DNA from: Apricaphanius iberus
Lineage: Eukaryota; Chordata; Actinopteri; Cyprinodontiformes; Aphaniidae
DNA: 64,000 nucleotides
Direction: 5' to 3'
Assembly: GCA_028564705.1 (NCBI GenBank)
Contig: JAPXFQ010000398.1
Coordinates: 2,914,001-2,978,000 of the forward strand
The translations under genes were made by a program, and so were the position numbers. The notes under the pieces are model-generated. The model had not been told where the DNA came from, did not search any database, and saw nothing but the letters and a program-made list of their open reading frames with translations. Each line of letters opens with the position of its first letter. Positions within the stretch are counted from its first letter, which is position 1. Below are positions 1 through 28,870 of this stretch, piece after piece.

Positions 1-130
1 GCCTCGGGATTCCTCCCGAGGAGCTGGCCCAAGTGGCCGGGGAGAGGCAAGTCTGGGTCTCCTTGCTTAGGCTACTGCCCCCGCGACCCGACCCCGGATA
101 AGCGGAGGAAGATGGATGGATGGATGGATG
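1..130 (+). repeat. 3' tail of a non-LTR retrotransposon ending in (ATGG)n
   Basis: The sequence ends in 'ccccggataagcgg', a short A/G-rich stretch and then tandem ATGG/GATG units (about 110-130). This layout is the usual 3' end of fish LINEs and SINEs; it resembles Rex3/RTE-type tails, but the family is not certain. The element runs off the left edge, so its 5' part is not visible. A similar 'ggataagcgg ... atggatgg' end closes the SINE at 44486-44848. Confidence 0.6.
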
Positions 131-1099
131 CATTTGTCTCGATCTTAGCCTTCTAAACCACATCAGGGGGAAAGCGGTGAGAATAAAGCAGTAGTTGAAG
201 ATTTTAGTTAAAATTATAGGATATTCTGGGAGTTTGGATGGGAGTTAGCAGGTCTGTGGAAACAAGCGGGGAAAGTCTTAACAGTTAGGCTGAAAATGGG
301 GACAGACAGGTTGGCACAGATTAGTGGAGAGATGAGAGTCTTACCTGAGAGGTGTTGGCAGAAGCTGTTAGCTGGTAGTTCTTGCTGAGATGTTAGTTGA
401 AGCCGTTAAAAAGGAAAACATCCGTTTTCTGTCTTTATACTAGTCAGTTCTCTACTTTATTCTGTGCTCATTCACTTTCTAATGCAGGACTTTGTAATGA
501 CCAAAAACCAAGTTAACTAAAGTCAAGAATGCCTTTTTGTTAACAACCCCACAACACGGACTTTTTTTCTGCACAATTCACTACAGATGCAATATTTTGT
601 AGAAAACGAAGTCATAATTTTTTAGGGAAATTGAACAATAAATAATTTGTTTTTCAAAAGAAAAAAGGGGTTTGTACATTTGCCTTTCTTCTTTTGTATT
701 TTAACTAATTTTTATTTCCTTAAAGGTCTGCTTTTGAGAACAAGTTGCTGGATATTTCTGGTCCCATTTACTATGAAATTAAAAAGAAACCAAAAAAATA
801 ATCATAATTACTATAATTGCCAAAAACCGTAATTTTGCAATTTTCTGTATATTTAAGTCATAAAGGAAGTAACTTGCCAAAAAGTTATTACCAATGGCAA
901 CTTATGAACAGGGCTGTATTTCACTTTTAATCTAGAGCAATGGTGCCCTAAGTTGGGCCTGCGGGGCAATTATGGCACCCCAGGCTATTAAGTTTGGCCA
1001 ACCAGGACATGCCTTAGATCTTATGTAAAAACCTACTTTGATCAGACCATAAACTTAATTTGCATATTGTTTCTCTATCACTTTAGATAAATGGGCCCA

Positions 1100-1101
<2 letters not shown>

Positions 1102-1133
<32 letters not shown>
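1102..1133. repeat. (AT)n microsatellite
   Basis: About 16 uninterrupted AT units. Confidence 0.95.
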
Positions 1134-1138
<5 letters not shown>

Positions 1139-3257
1139 AAACAGTCCTCATTCATCCCGCTTACTTTATATTTGAAACATCACAAATTACGGTTACAAGG
1201 GGCATGTAGAGTAGATTTGTGTACAAACATACATTTGCACACTTTATTAGACCACAAATAGTCATATTTTATTTAATTTACAAGCCGTCACATGAGACTT
1301 GCCGCACTGGATTGGATCAAAGCACCTCCAAGTTCACAGGTCACCATCACGCTGGCTGCTAGTTTATCAACATGGAGCAGCATAGTCAGTGTCACAGACA
1401 AAAGACAATTTAAAACATGCTGGGAGGAAGAATTTTTCATTATTAACCAAATCAAATACTGATGTTTTTTAAATGGCTATATATGACTTATTTTTCAAAT
1501 TTTGTTTGTTATTTACAGTACACAGGAAAGAAGGTAAAATAACTGTATAATAAAAGTACTTAACTATTAATATATGTATTTTGTTTAAAATATTACTATA
1601 TCAATCCCGCAGCTCTGATAGATTTTCATCTTGAGCCCCGATCTAGAGAATAAACATGTCTCTCTTGCAAATGAGACAGACTCTTGTATAACGGATCACT
1701 AAACAAGTAACACATTTATTATTGCATTGTTGGTTCCTGTCTGAACTTTTAAAATCTAATTCTGAAGAAAGACACAACCAATGAACTCTTCCTAAATCCT
1801 AGCATATTCCACCAAGTAGTGTTACAAATATAGAAACTAATTTCATATTCCAACATAACATGAATTGTAAATTTAAATAGCTAAGCGTAGAAACAATATT
1901 GTAAAGATTTTGTACAACAAATACATTTTTTTAATCAGCTTTTACAAAAACAATTAAAGGGAGGAGAGTGCTTGATAGTACATACCTTTGATGACTGAAT
2001 GACACATAATAGCCATTATATTAATTTGTGACTCACACAAAGGAACAGAAATAGAGTTATTTCCAAAACATGAGGTCCTATTAGTGTATTATTACATTAC
2101 TGGCTAAAGTGGTTATATTTTCAGAGGATTTTCATTAATACTACAGCAATAGTCATAAACTGTAAATAATAGCATAGCTTCCTTAATTATCAGTCATATT
2201 AGTTGCTTTATTACATTTCCAAATAGCTCAGTTATTATACTTTACCTTACCGCCTGTTGCTAGATTACGTAATGCTACAAGATCCAAGTTTTACAAAAAC
2301 TGGGAATCAGAAATCTCAACATTCTGATGAGAGCAGCTCTAGTTATTATTGAAGTGCAATAAACAATCGAAATGATTGAATGATTGCCAAGCTGTCATTT
2401 ACCACTGCTAATTCTTAACCATATGACATTCAGTGAATGAAGGGAATTAAACATGACCCCTGGAGAAAATGTATGCATAAAGCATTAATTGTAGCTGTGA
2501 TAGTAAGGACAGTAGGAAATATGCAGTTAATAGCAGAGTAAAACTACCCTTAAATAGAAGTTTATAATGTTCAGCAATCCAATTAAACTTCCTTCACAGA
2601 TTAAAAGTCCTAAGTCAGAGTAGAACTTGGTGGGATTTTTACATGTAACTAAATCAAGCGCAATGATTGCAATCAAAAGTAACGCGATATTTATACAGCT
2701 GCCATTCAAATTAGTGCAACAACTCTTTCATTAGTTGTTGAATAAAAACAGGCAGTCATGAGGAATCAAGGGTTCTCCAGAGACATCAGGAAGAATATTC
2801 CATCATAATATCTCCACTAAATTAACACAGCAGTCTGCCATCAAAATAAACAGTAATATATTAGTGGTACAACAGGAAGAAAGTGGTAAAAATATAATCC
2901 GGACAAACAACTCAGAAGCACACCATTTCATGTAACGAGCGCATCAAAAGCTCTGGCTGAATGATTGACATGAATAAAGAGAAATAAATCATAGAACGTT
3001 AAACAGGCTGGGAAATCATTTACACTCCTAAATGCAGCATTATTCACCGGTGGATGCTGTCTAAATAAATGTTACATTTGTATCTAAATCCCTATGAATA
3101 TTATTCACACTATCACAGAAAAAAAAATGCCTTTAAATAAAATATAATAACAAAGCTATTATTGAAAGCACTAAAAACAATAAAATTAAGAAATGATTTT
3201 TTTTTTCTGCACCACAGTTAGTCAAATTGGCAAGACAACTGCAAAGTATTAGTAGTT

Positions 3258-3276
3258 GGGGGGGGGGGGGGGGGGG
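3258..3276 (+). repeat. Poly-G run (19 G)
   Basis: An uninterrupted run of 19 G lies in AT-rich surroundings. Such runs are prone to length errors in sequencing and can form G-quadruplex structures. Confidence 0.9.
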
Positions 3277-3971
3277 TGTTACTAAATGCAGATGGTAGCT
3301 CAAAGAAAACAAACACTCTGTGACATCTACATTAAACTTGCTTGCGTAATGTAATGATAATTACGTTGTATGGTCTGCTCACATGTATTAAGCCTGAGCA
3401 GATTGTTGCATTTTACACACCAGGGTTACACAATCTCATTTCGCTTTGGTATGGCTACAGTTCAAGTCACACCTGTCGACATTAATGTTACGGGAGTTGG
3501 AGAAATCAAATAAAAAAAATGAAAATGCACCACTCCCATGGACTGTTGTGACAAATGCTGATCCAGAGAGCATTTTAGGGTCAAACTAATGATCTGTAGG
3601 CGTTTTGTGGCTTAAAAAAAACAACCCATAAGATCACAATCATTGTTGTAGTTTTAAAATCCATTACATCTTTCATAATAAAAAGAAATCTGTGCACATC
3701 TATTTATACAGGGCATCAGAAAAGCACTTATACCGCTTTTTGACATGTTAAACAATAAGCTTCTATGCATTTTTTTGGTACGTTATGTGACAAACTAGCA
3801 GAAAGTAATGAATGAGTATGAAGTTTTGGTCAAATCATTCCATTTCTCAAAACTAAAATGGGGTGTTTCAACCTTTGAGGCCTTCACAGAACAGTTGTCC
3901 ACAACTGAATTCATGAGTTAGGTTACTTCTGACATCAAGTGCCACAATTCTGAGATTATTTAGTAATAAAG

Positions 3972-5484
3972 TACAAACCCAAATCAGAAAAAGTTGGGAT
4001 AGTATGGAAAGCGCAAAAAAAAAAAAAAATTGGTTTTAAAATGTCTTTTGACTTGTGTGTAATTGCAGACAATATAAAAACAAAATATTTCATGTTGTGT
4101 CTAGTCAACATTATTTTTTTCATAAATATACATTCTTTTCTGTCATTCAGACCTGAAACACGTCCAAAAAAAGGTTGGGACAGAAACAATTTAGGACTAG
4201 TAATCAAGGTAAATTGGTTAAATAATGATGTAATTTTTAAAGGTGATTGTAATTATGATTTGGTTCAAGCAGCATTAAAAAAATGTCTACTTCTTGAAGG
4301 AGCAAAGAAAATCAATGTTTCAAGGTAAGATAGGAAGAGATTTGGATATTTTGCCTTTAACAGTGCATAACGTAATTAAAAGACTGAAGGAATCTGGAGG
4401 AATTTCAGTGCGTAAAGGACAAGGGCGAGCCTAAGCTGAATAACAGTGATCTCCGATCCCTCAGGCGACACTGCATCAAGAATTGTCATTCATCTATAAA
4501 CATATCACTACATAGGCTACTTTGGCAAGCCTTTGTCAAATACCACAATACAAAGATTACATCAACATATGCCATTAAAAGCTGCACTGTGCCAAAAGGA
4601 AACCCTATGTTAATAGTGTCCTTAAACGCCATTGACTTATCTGGGCTCAGAGTAGAGCTCAAGATCTTTGACGGCAGATAAAATCTCTTGAAATCTAGAG
4701 CAAGTGGTCAAGAGCGCACACAGAAACGCACACATGCGAGACAGATTTTTATGCAACAGAAGTGGTTAAAGCTTCATATAGCTGCAGACAAAAAAAATAT
4801 ATCAACATGCCTTAAAATTATTCTTATTCATTTATCACTTTAAGGCCTATTTCACCGTAATTTCAAACATTTGTCCATAAAATTTAAAACCTGCCGGTCA
4901 CGTTGTCTGGTGACATTTTTTCTAGCGGAAACTCAGGTGTGTGAGTTTTGAATAATGTCGGGCTGTAATCGGGTCCAGGCTTTAATAAGCTGTCAATCAA
5001 AATATATCTTTCGGGCTCGGTCTGATCTCTCTCGGGTCGGGTCTGGCCCAACTTTTAAGGCCCGATTACAGCTCTAGCTCAGAGCCATGTGGGATGTACC
5101 ATCACACAGTGGAAACCTGTACTGTGGTCAGATGAATCAATATTTCAGGTATTTTTTGGAAGAAATGAAGGCAGCGTGCCCTGGACCAAAGAAGAAAATG
5201 GTTATCCAGACTGTTACCAACAATAAGTCCAAAAGCCAGGGTCTGACATGGTATGGGGTCATAGACGTTGGCAAAAGTAACTTGCACATCTGTGATGGTA
5301 TCATTCATGCTGAAAAGTACATTGAGATTTTGGAGCATAATATGCTGCCTTCAAGAAGACGTCTTTTCCATGCATATTTCAACAAGACAATATAAAACCA
5401 CATTCTAAAAACATTACAAGGTCCTATTTTCAGTTTATTTTAATTTAACATACCATCCCAGCTTTTTCCTGATTTGGGGTTGTA
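3972..5484 (+). mobile_element. Tc1/mariner-type DNA transposon relic with TIRs
   Basis: The ends are inverted copies: 'tacaaacccaaatcag' at 3972 and 'ctgatttggggttgta' ending at 5484. Both begin with the TA target dinucleotide, and each is followed inward by 'aaaa(a)gttgggat' or its complement with small changes. Inside, on the plus strand, are broken pieces of a Tc1-like transposase. A DNA-binding N-terminal remnant lies around 4240-4650. A central piece with 'SQGLTWYGVIDVGKSNL' and 'EILEHNMLPSRRRLF' lies at 5087-5395. The catalytic C-terminal part is deleted after about 5405. Stops and frameshifts make it inactive. It is interrupted by the insertion at 4653-5076. A related fragment lies at 34985-35291. 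Confidence 0.85.
4653..5076. mobile_element. Non-autonomous hAT element nested in the Tc1 relic
   Basis: The 424-bp insert has 7-bp perfect terminal inverted repeats (TAGAGCT at the left, AGCTCTA at the right). It is flanked by a perfect 8-bp direct duplication of the host Tc1 sequence, GCTCAGAG at 4645-4652 and 5077-5084. Eight-base duplications are the signature of the hAT superfamily. Removing the insert and one duplicate restores continuity of the surrounding transposase relic. No ORF for a transposase is visible, so it was mobilised in trans. The right end carries a 'gggtcgggtctggccca' stretch typical of fish hAT MITEs. Confidence 0.88.
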
Positions 5485-6399
5485 AATAATGACCATTCAT
5501 CTTGTTGTTTTAACTTCAGAATTATGCACACCTTCTTATGAGTCTATATTATAAAATCCCGCATAGGACTGAATAGATTTACTAGTACATTTCAAAAAAC
5601 GAATGCTTTGTAATTTGTAATTCCACAAAAGCAGTTTGAATAGGAAACCCAAATATTCCTCATCATTAACCACAATGCGTAAAGAATCATTGGTTAAGGT
5701 AAACCAAAACAAAACAGATTAGTTCCTTCACTGCTCAAAAAACTGGTGCATTCTGTGTAGCTGTAAATGACTGAGTGGTTCCTTAACGTCTCATCTTTGA
5801 TCCAGTCCAAACATTTGAGCAAAAACTGCATTGTGGTGTTCATTGAGGTCAGCATGATTCTCATTTCTGGCTTTTTCAACAACCACTTGAACGTTCCTGA
5901 CCGGGTCTTATTTACCGTAATAATGTACAAAACAATAACCACAAAGGAGCTGTGATCAAGCAGAGCACACGATGACAGTCGATCACCATGGATATAAAAG
6001 TTAATGAGGGACATTATTGCAACAACAAGGAAGCATGAAAAAGAACCATGGTGGACCAGGACAGAAGCAGATGATATGTTCAGCCATTAACAAAAATGAA
6101 AAAAAAAAAAAAGTATTAATAAAAAATAAAATAAAATAAAAAAAAGACCAGCGTGGGAATGTCAACGGCCAGCAGAGATGCATGAAACCAGCTTATCACG
6201 CTGCTAGAGATGGCGTTGAGGCCAAGGAGGCACATAAACAGAATGGCTCTACTGAACCAATCCATGCTGGCTTTTCCTCACTTCAAAAAGGTTGATACAG
6301 TTAGTGCCTACGTCGCCCATCTCTGTCCCTCCAGCCCTTCCCCAACACTCTTTTTTTTTTTTAGGATTGCACTTTGCCCCTTCGACCTCTCCCACCCCT
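5485..6399 (-). other. aak1: Proximal 3' UTR/flank of aak1
   Basis: This segment directly follows the aak1 stop codon (minus strand, TAG at 6402-6400). There is no ORF of interest. It contains A/T homopolymer runs (about 6098-6111, 6120-6145 and 6352-6362). No AATAAA on the minus strand is clear enough within this stretch to place the transcript end, so the 3' UTR probably continues further left. Confidence 0.5.
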
Positions 6400-23456
<17,057 letters not shown>

Positions 23457-23490
23457 TTCACCCAGATGCTATCTAAAGTAGGCCCAAGTC

Positions 23491-24060
23491 CTAAAGAAAC
23501 AAAAAAAAGTCCAGTGTCGAAACAACAGCTGCTGCAGTAGTAGTAGTAGGTCCCTATCCACCGAACATCGGCGTCGCTCCTTCAGCAGCAGCTTTTTAAT
23601 ACCTGAATGAAAGCAGAAAGCTATCTTGAAGCTAAAAGAAAATAGCTGAACCAGCTTGAAATAATTGCCTAACACTGCTGCCTGAAGCTCCTCTGTTAAC
23701 TCATGGTTTGACCAACAGGCGGAGTCAAATGTTCAAGAAGTCATTGTTTTTTTCTGCCTGAACCGACACCAACACCGGCTGACTATCAGTCTGGCTGCGA
23801 GCCTAAAAATATCCCCAGTTAGCCGTTAGCTCACCTAGCTAGCTCCCAAGCTAAGCATCTAGATGACAGCTGTCAGACGGTAGACTGGGCAGCCAGGTAG
23901 CTCCTTGGTGGCCATTGGAGCCTGTTAGACATATCCGCTGATGTTTTCCAGTACTCGGGTCGTTAGTGGGGTTGTCTCGTGGTAAAATAAATAAATAAAT
24001 ACATAAAACAATACGTTTCCACTGTCTGTTTGCGTCAGCGACAAGTTGTGGATCCCTTAC
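23491..24060 (-). other. aak1: aak1 5' UTR intron (predicted)
   Basis: The acceptor 'tttctttag|GACTTGG' precedes the ATG exon, so exon 1 would extend to 23490. The donor 'GAGCTG|gtaagg' lies at 24061/24060. The inferred 570-bp intron separates a non-coding first exon from the coding start. Both sites match consensus, but the pairing is inference. Confidence 0.6.
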
Positions 24061-24140
24061 CAGCTCCAGGTTAGTGACTGGGCTAACGTGGCTATACGCT
24101 CGCTGCTGCACAAATAGCACCTTCTCGCCAGCTCCTGTCT
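24061..24140 (-). other. aak1: Predicted non-coding first exon of aak1
   Basis: It ends at the donor GAGCTG|gtaagg. It contains no ATG on the minus strand in the stretch checked. The 5' limit (about 24140) is a guess, set just below the CCAAT/ETS motifs. Confidence 0.45.
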
Positions 24141-24200
24141 CGTCCTCTGATTGGTCAAAGCAACAACAACTTCCTGTCGGTCTGTTCCGGTCGCCTGGCT
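24141..24200 (-). promoter_or_regulatory. aak1: Probable aak1 promoter: CCAAT box and ETS site
   Basis: On the minus strand a CCAAT box (TGACCAATCAG, 24157-24147) and an ETS-type core (GACAGGAAGT, 24178-24169) lie immediately upstream of the predicted first exon. There is no TATA box. CCAAT plus ETS without TATA is common in broadly expressed genes. Position and motifs are seen; function is inferred. Confidence 0.5.
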
Positions 24201-27200
24201 AATTTCTTTGCAGTTAGCAATTAAATTTTAATAAGTTGAATCCAAAATACTTAGAATTGGTCGTTGTATTAAGATGAGAAGGATTCCAATATTCCAATAA
24301 AGTTAGGTTATCAAGCTGTCTAATCACAAAACTTGTAACGTTCAATGACACATATGCAAATGAAACATTAACATTTAAATTACCTAAGCAAAAAAAAAAA
24401 AAAAGAAAAAAGAAACCCACATTACAAAAGTGAATATTGTCTTATTCAATATATACGTAAATGTAAGTATAACATTAAATGCTTAGTCGAATATTTAAAT
24501 ATATCAGTTTCTGAAGAAAAGCATTCATCATTATTTTGGTATTTATATTTTTTATGCCTTACATGGACAGTCAATCATGGTAGATAGAGCTTAACATCTA
24601 ACAACACAACTACAGACAACCGTGTAGCTACAGTAGTGTTAGCCTCGTATACTGACTTTGATGGTGTCCTATAAGTCTGACACACAAAATAAAGTTTTGA
24701 TTATCTGCAACACAGGCCTGTAAAATATCGAACACAAACTGAAAAAAATGTATAACTTTATTTATTTATTTTAATTATATCAACATTGAATGTATTGAAT
24801 ACAATATAAATGTATTTTAGATTTTTGCACATTTTTCAAATGTTTTGCAGACTGTTTTGAACTTTTTTCGCCCACTTGTCACGCCATGCACACAACAGAC
24901 ACCGATGTCCTTGTTCAGTGAGTGTCTGTTGTTCTGCCTATGTGCTTTGTGAAAATTCATTGCAGGTGTTACACTTGAAAGCTTAAATTATATTTACGGA
25001 TTTTTTTTATTTTTTACAGATTTTAATAAATTCTTTAATTAAATATTTTATAACTATATCGTAGCCTATATTTTCCACTATAAATTACGCTATGAGATAT
25101 ACAAGCACGGTCGAATACATTCAAGGCCTGTGTTAAAGTTGAGCCTTTTTATCTTTTCGCAGCATGAAATGTACAAGCTGTAATCACAATTTGTGAATGA
25201 AAAGGGAATTGATCAGAGTTATTTTAAGGGGTGCCCATCAGTGTTTATTCCTGCTGTTGTTTTTTTTCTCCCTTTCTTTTTTAAGTAATTTTTTCTTTCA
25301 AATTATTTCTTCGATGGTGTTAATTTTGTGGGTAAATTACAGAAACAACTTAACAGCAGCTTCTTTAAAATTAATTAATAGTCTCTGAACAGCGCCTCCA
25401 GCAGGGGTCGCTGTTTTATCATAAATTAAATATGGCAACGCATCTCTTGTATTTTTCCTTCTAAACGATTAATCGTCTTTTTGGGGCGACATTTTTGAGG
25501 CAATTCAAAAAAATTTTTTGTCATGTTGTCACGTTTATGTCTGTTTTTCTTTTTTTTCTTTTAAGGTAATTTTAATCTTCCTTAGAACACAATTGGTATA
25601 ATTTTTTCAGATTAAACAGAAGCCACGTTTCCTATCTCCGGGGAAAGGGTATGAATCTCTTACCAAAACAATAATTTATTTTCATAATTTACAGTAAATG
25701 TTAGTTAGTAGGTGGTTTAGATGTTAATGGTTTTTAAAAGAGCTTAAGCAAGAAAAATGCCTTTTAATTCAGACTACACGCCCAAATGTTCACACGTGTG
25801 TATTCTTATTTGCTTACAGCATACAGAACATTCTTTCAATCACAGCTAATGCCTTGGAATCAATGTAACTGTGCTTTTAGACATAGCTGAACAATTGAAT
25901 AATTGAACCATTAAACCATTTAAACTGCAGAGTTGTCAGAGCTCCTGTGATAAATCACAACACACTGATGTGTTCTTTCCTCTCTGATTGTCTATAATAT
26001 ACTGGATCTCCTCTGACCCGAAACCCTAAGGTAAACACACTTTGTTCTCATTTTGTCTCTCCTCCCTTGAGAACCAAAACATCCTTACTGTTCGGCGTCT
26101 GGGTTCAGATAATATAGAGAAGCATTCTGTAAGCATGTCAACTACAGTATTTAATGGTATCTTGGAGCTGAGCAGCAGTTGCATCATTAAAAAGACATGG
26201 ATTTTACTTTGTGGATGAGTATCATTACCTTTGATATGAAACAGTCTCGGTGTGTCTTGCTTGATTTGATGTCACATTAAAAAGTAGATTTCCAAAATTT
26301 TAAAATGTTAAACTATTGCTTACCCCACATGTAAAAACCTGTTTGCAGTGAAACAGAAATTTGGGACCAGCACAGTGAAATATAAGAACATTTATTATTG
26401 GATAACCTTTCTCTTATTTTTGCATATTTTGCATTTTTAATAGAATTTCATCATTGCTTGTGGAGTACGTGTAACAATATCTTTTCTGTGCCCTGCATAA
26501 AGGTTTCACACAAATTTGTGAACTTTTGTCACATTTTAACAAACAAACTCAACATATTTTGTGCACATTTTCAGTAATTAACCAACAAATGTAAAGTAGA
26601 ATGAAAACATGGCTACTCTGCATGGCTATTTTTCTTTCTTTGAATTAACATATGAATAATGTGGCTTGCATACCTTCCAGTGTTTCGGGACAAGTTGATA
26701 TTGTCTATATGGACATTTGCAGATGACACTATTTGATGGGGTGGGGGCATGCAAACAACAGATGCAATTATTAAACTGTAAGATACATTTGTGTATGATC
26801 AGTCACTCTGTATCAGTCCATCAATTAAAGCAAACATAAAAGATTGAAGATTGCAGGTATAGGAGAACAAAATGAAGAAAAATTACAGGTTTATGAAATT
26901 AATACCTTTGTATTCCCCTCTCTTAAATCTCCTAATTTAAAATGTCTGAAAGTAATATAAAAGCATTTTAATGAACCATTGCTTTATGTAAACGTAGTCC
27001 TTACAATTCATTTTTCATTTTGTTTATCCTGTAGATACTTTTGAGCCTAAATTTATTTTTATCCCTGGGAGAAAAAGAGAAAGTAATAATTTAACTTCAC
27101 CAACATCTTTTGACTGGAAGGAATATGTATGTGTATAAAAATGTGATGGTAAAAGGTGACATAATTTTCACAAAAAAAGTAATTCACTTTTTCACTATTA

Positions 27201-27290
27201 GATCTTAAAGAACATGGGAACAGTTATCGTCATCACCTCAACATGTGAAAAATGGAAGCTCTCTGCAGTTTCCTTGCAGTAAATCATTGC
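24201..27290. other. Intergenic AT-rich DNA upstream of aak1
   Basis: I recognise no gene. There is an 11-bp perfect inverted repeat (24892-24902 with 24922-24932) and many A/T runs; otherwise I see nothing. Confidence 0.6.
24892..24932. repeat. 11-bp perfect inverted repeat
   Basis: ACAACAGACAC (24892-24902) and GTGTCTGTTGT (24922-24932) are exact reverse complements with a 19-nt spacer. Confidence 0.85.
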
Positions 27291-27309
27291 TAAAACAAAT
27301 AAAAAGCTA

Positions 27310-27480
27310 AAGCAGGATTTGCAGCTGCCCATTGTGGATGCTCACCTCCCAAGAAAGGACTACAAGGCCATAACTAAATGTCTGCAAATTCCAGTGGCCA
27401 CAATAGAAAGTGCTATTAAAAAATGTATGATGTTCACCGATGTGAAAATTCAACAAAGGACATCTTCTCTCAAGGCTGGA
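27310..27480 (+). mobile_element. Tc1-like transposase N-terminal relic
   Basis: The plus frame starting near 27319 reads DYKAITKCLQIPVATIESAIKK (shown in part), matching the helix-turn-helix of Tc1 transposases (GYKAISK...IPVSTVRAIIKK type). Homology fades after about 27470. No catalytic part follows, so it is a fragment. Confidence 0.65.
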
Positions 27481-27599
27481 TTATCCAATGGACATTATGC
27501 AAAAGCTCAGGAACCCATGCCTACTGGGGTTCCATGTGAGCAGTTTAAATTTTTTCAAATAGCAGTCATCAGCGCAGTAGGTGGTAACCACTGAGATCC

Positions 27600-28490
27600 A
27601 CACTATTTTCATTTTACCTTAACAGGGTAGTTCCTAAGAATAAGTCATATTTGTGGCAACCATGGTAACATGCCCCGCCTCTACCCCAGCAAGTAGCGCT
27701 CCACTGACCGTCATCAGAAAGTGGGAGTAGACTTAATTGATTTTAAAATGATGGGAAAAAAGATGGTTTCTATAAATGAAAGCGAGAGAGATGAGAAGAA
27801 GATATATTTATTAAGAAGTCATTTATCTGATACCCTCTTTGTAAAACATAAGGTGGAAAATGAAGAAGACATCGTGGATGATGGTGATCCTATTAACTTG
27901 TTGGAAGGAGGCTGGGTTAGCTAAATAATACAACCTGAGGGTAGCTGTTGCAGCCGCAGTTAAGACTGGGTTTGTCCAGTGAGACTCGGCATTGTGGAGG
28001 ACAGTTAAAACACTACTTGCACTGCTATTATTGATGGTGGAAATTGCTGCTTTTAATGATCGGGCAGACAGATATCCGCCTTCAATCTCCATGGTCGTGG
28101 TTTTGGCCGTCAAGTGGGGCAAGAATCTAATGATCTTCCGCCACAGTGGAGAAAAAGTTTAATCAGACTGGATAACGTGTTCATAGACCACATGTAGGCT
28201 AATATCTTTTGTTTTCTCTGCATCTTATTTGAACCGAATAAAGACCCCTTCATTAGTGATGGAAAACATCCTGAATACCGGTGTGATCGTGAGGAAAGCT
28301 CTGATCATTCCATCAGTGTGCTACAGCACCCTCTGGCAGAGAAGGGGTTCTGGCAGGAGGCGCTGCTCAGGCAGGTTGTCGCTGACAGTTTTTGGTGAAA
28401 GAGGCCTACTATTCTGTGGTGATGATGGATCAGCACACAATGCTCACTCTTTTGGGCTTTTGAAGATTGTAGACTGGTATTAGCATTTAA
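27600..28490. other. Intergenic stretch, no recognised gene
   Basis: It contains a minus-strand open stretch (28122-27823) beginning MPHLTAKTTTMEIEGGY and ending around YLANPASFQQV, with no stop for 99 codons. I do not recognise it; its Ala/Ser/Thr content and repeat surroundings suggest a transposon relic. Nothing else is seen. Confidence 0.35.
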
Positions 28491-28496
28491 AAGGCA

Positions 28497-28870
28497 CGGC
28501 AAGGCAATTTTATTTGTATAGCACACTTTCAACACAAGGCAATTCAAGGTGCTTTACATGATTTAACAGAGAATTGATAAAAGAAAACATTTAGCGTTTG
28601 ATTAAAACAACAATTTAGGAAACGCATAAAAAGAAAATGTACGTAAAAGTAACACATTTAGCATATGATTAAAATTAAAAACTGATAAAACAAGAGAATC
28701 AAGTAAAGAAAACATTTAGCACTTGATTAAAAACAACAATTTAGGAAAAGCATAAAATCATACTAAAATCATGAAAAGTAAAATCAGCAATAGTATGAAA
28801 ATTAAAAACAGAAAGCACGGGAATCAATAAAAGAAAACATTTAGCATTTAAATTTAGCATTTGAATAAAA
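28497..28870 (-). repeat. LINE 3'-end-like repeat, minus orientation
   Basis: 'ggcaaggcaattttatttgtatagcac ... caattcaaggtgctttaca' is the reverse complement of a very common fish L2-clade 3' UTR end. The following stretch consists of diverged tandem-like units containing 'aagaaaacatttagc' (four occurrences at roughly 28580-28850). Confidence 0.6.

Larger units (their letters stand above)
131..3971. other. AT-rich 3' flank of aak1, no gene recognised
   Basis: I see no ORF with recognisable homology and no splice-compatible exon here. The stretch is AT-rich with scattered A and T runs, one AT microsatellite (1102-1133) and one G run (3258-3276). It lies downstream of the aak1 stop codon on the minus strand. 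Vertebrate aak1 transcripts tend to have long 3' UTRs, so part of it could be transcribed 3' UTR. Several TTTATT strings (AATAAA on the minus strand) occur, for example near 1711, but none can be chosen as the real polyadenylation signal. Confidence 0.4.
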
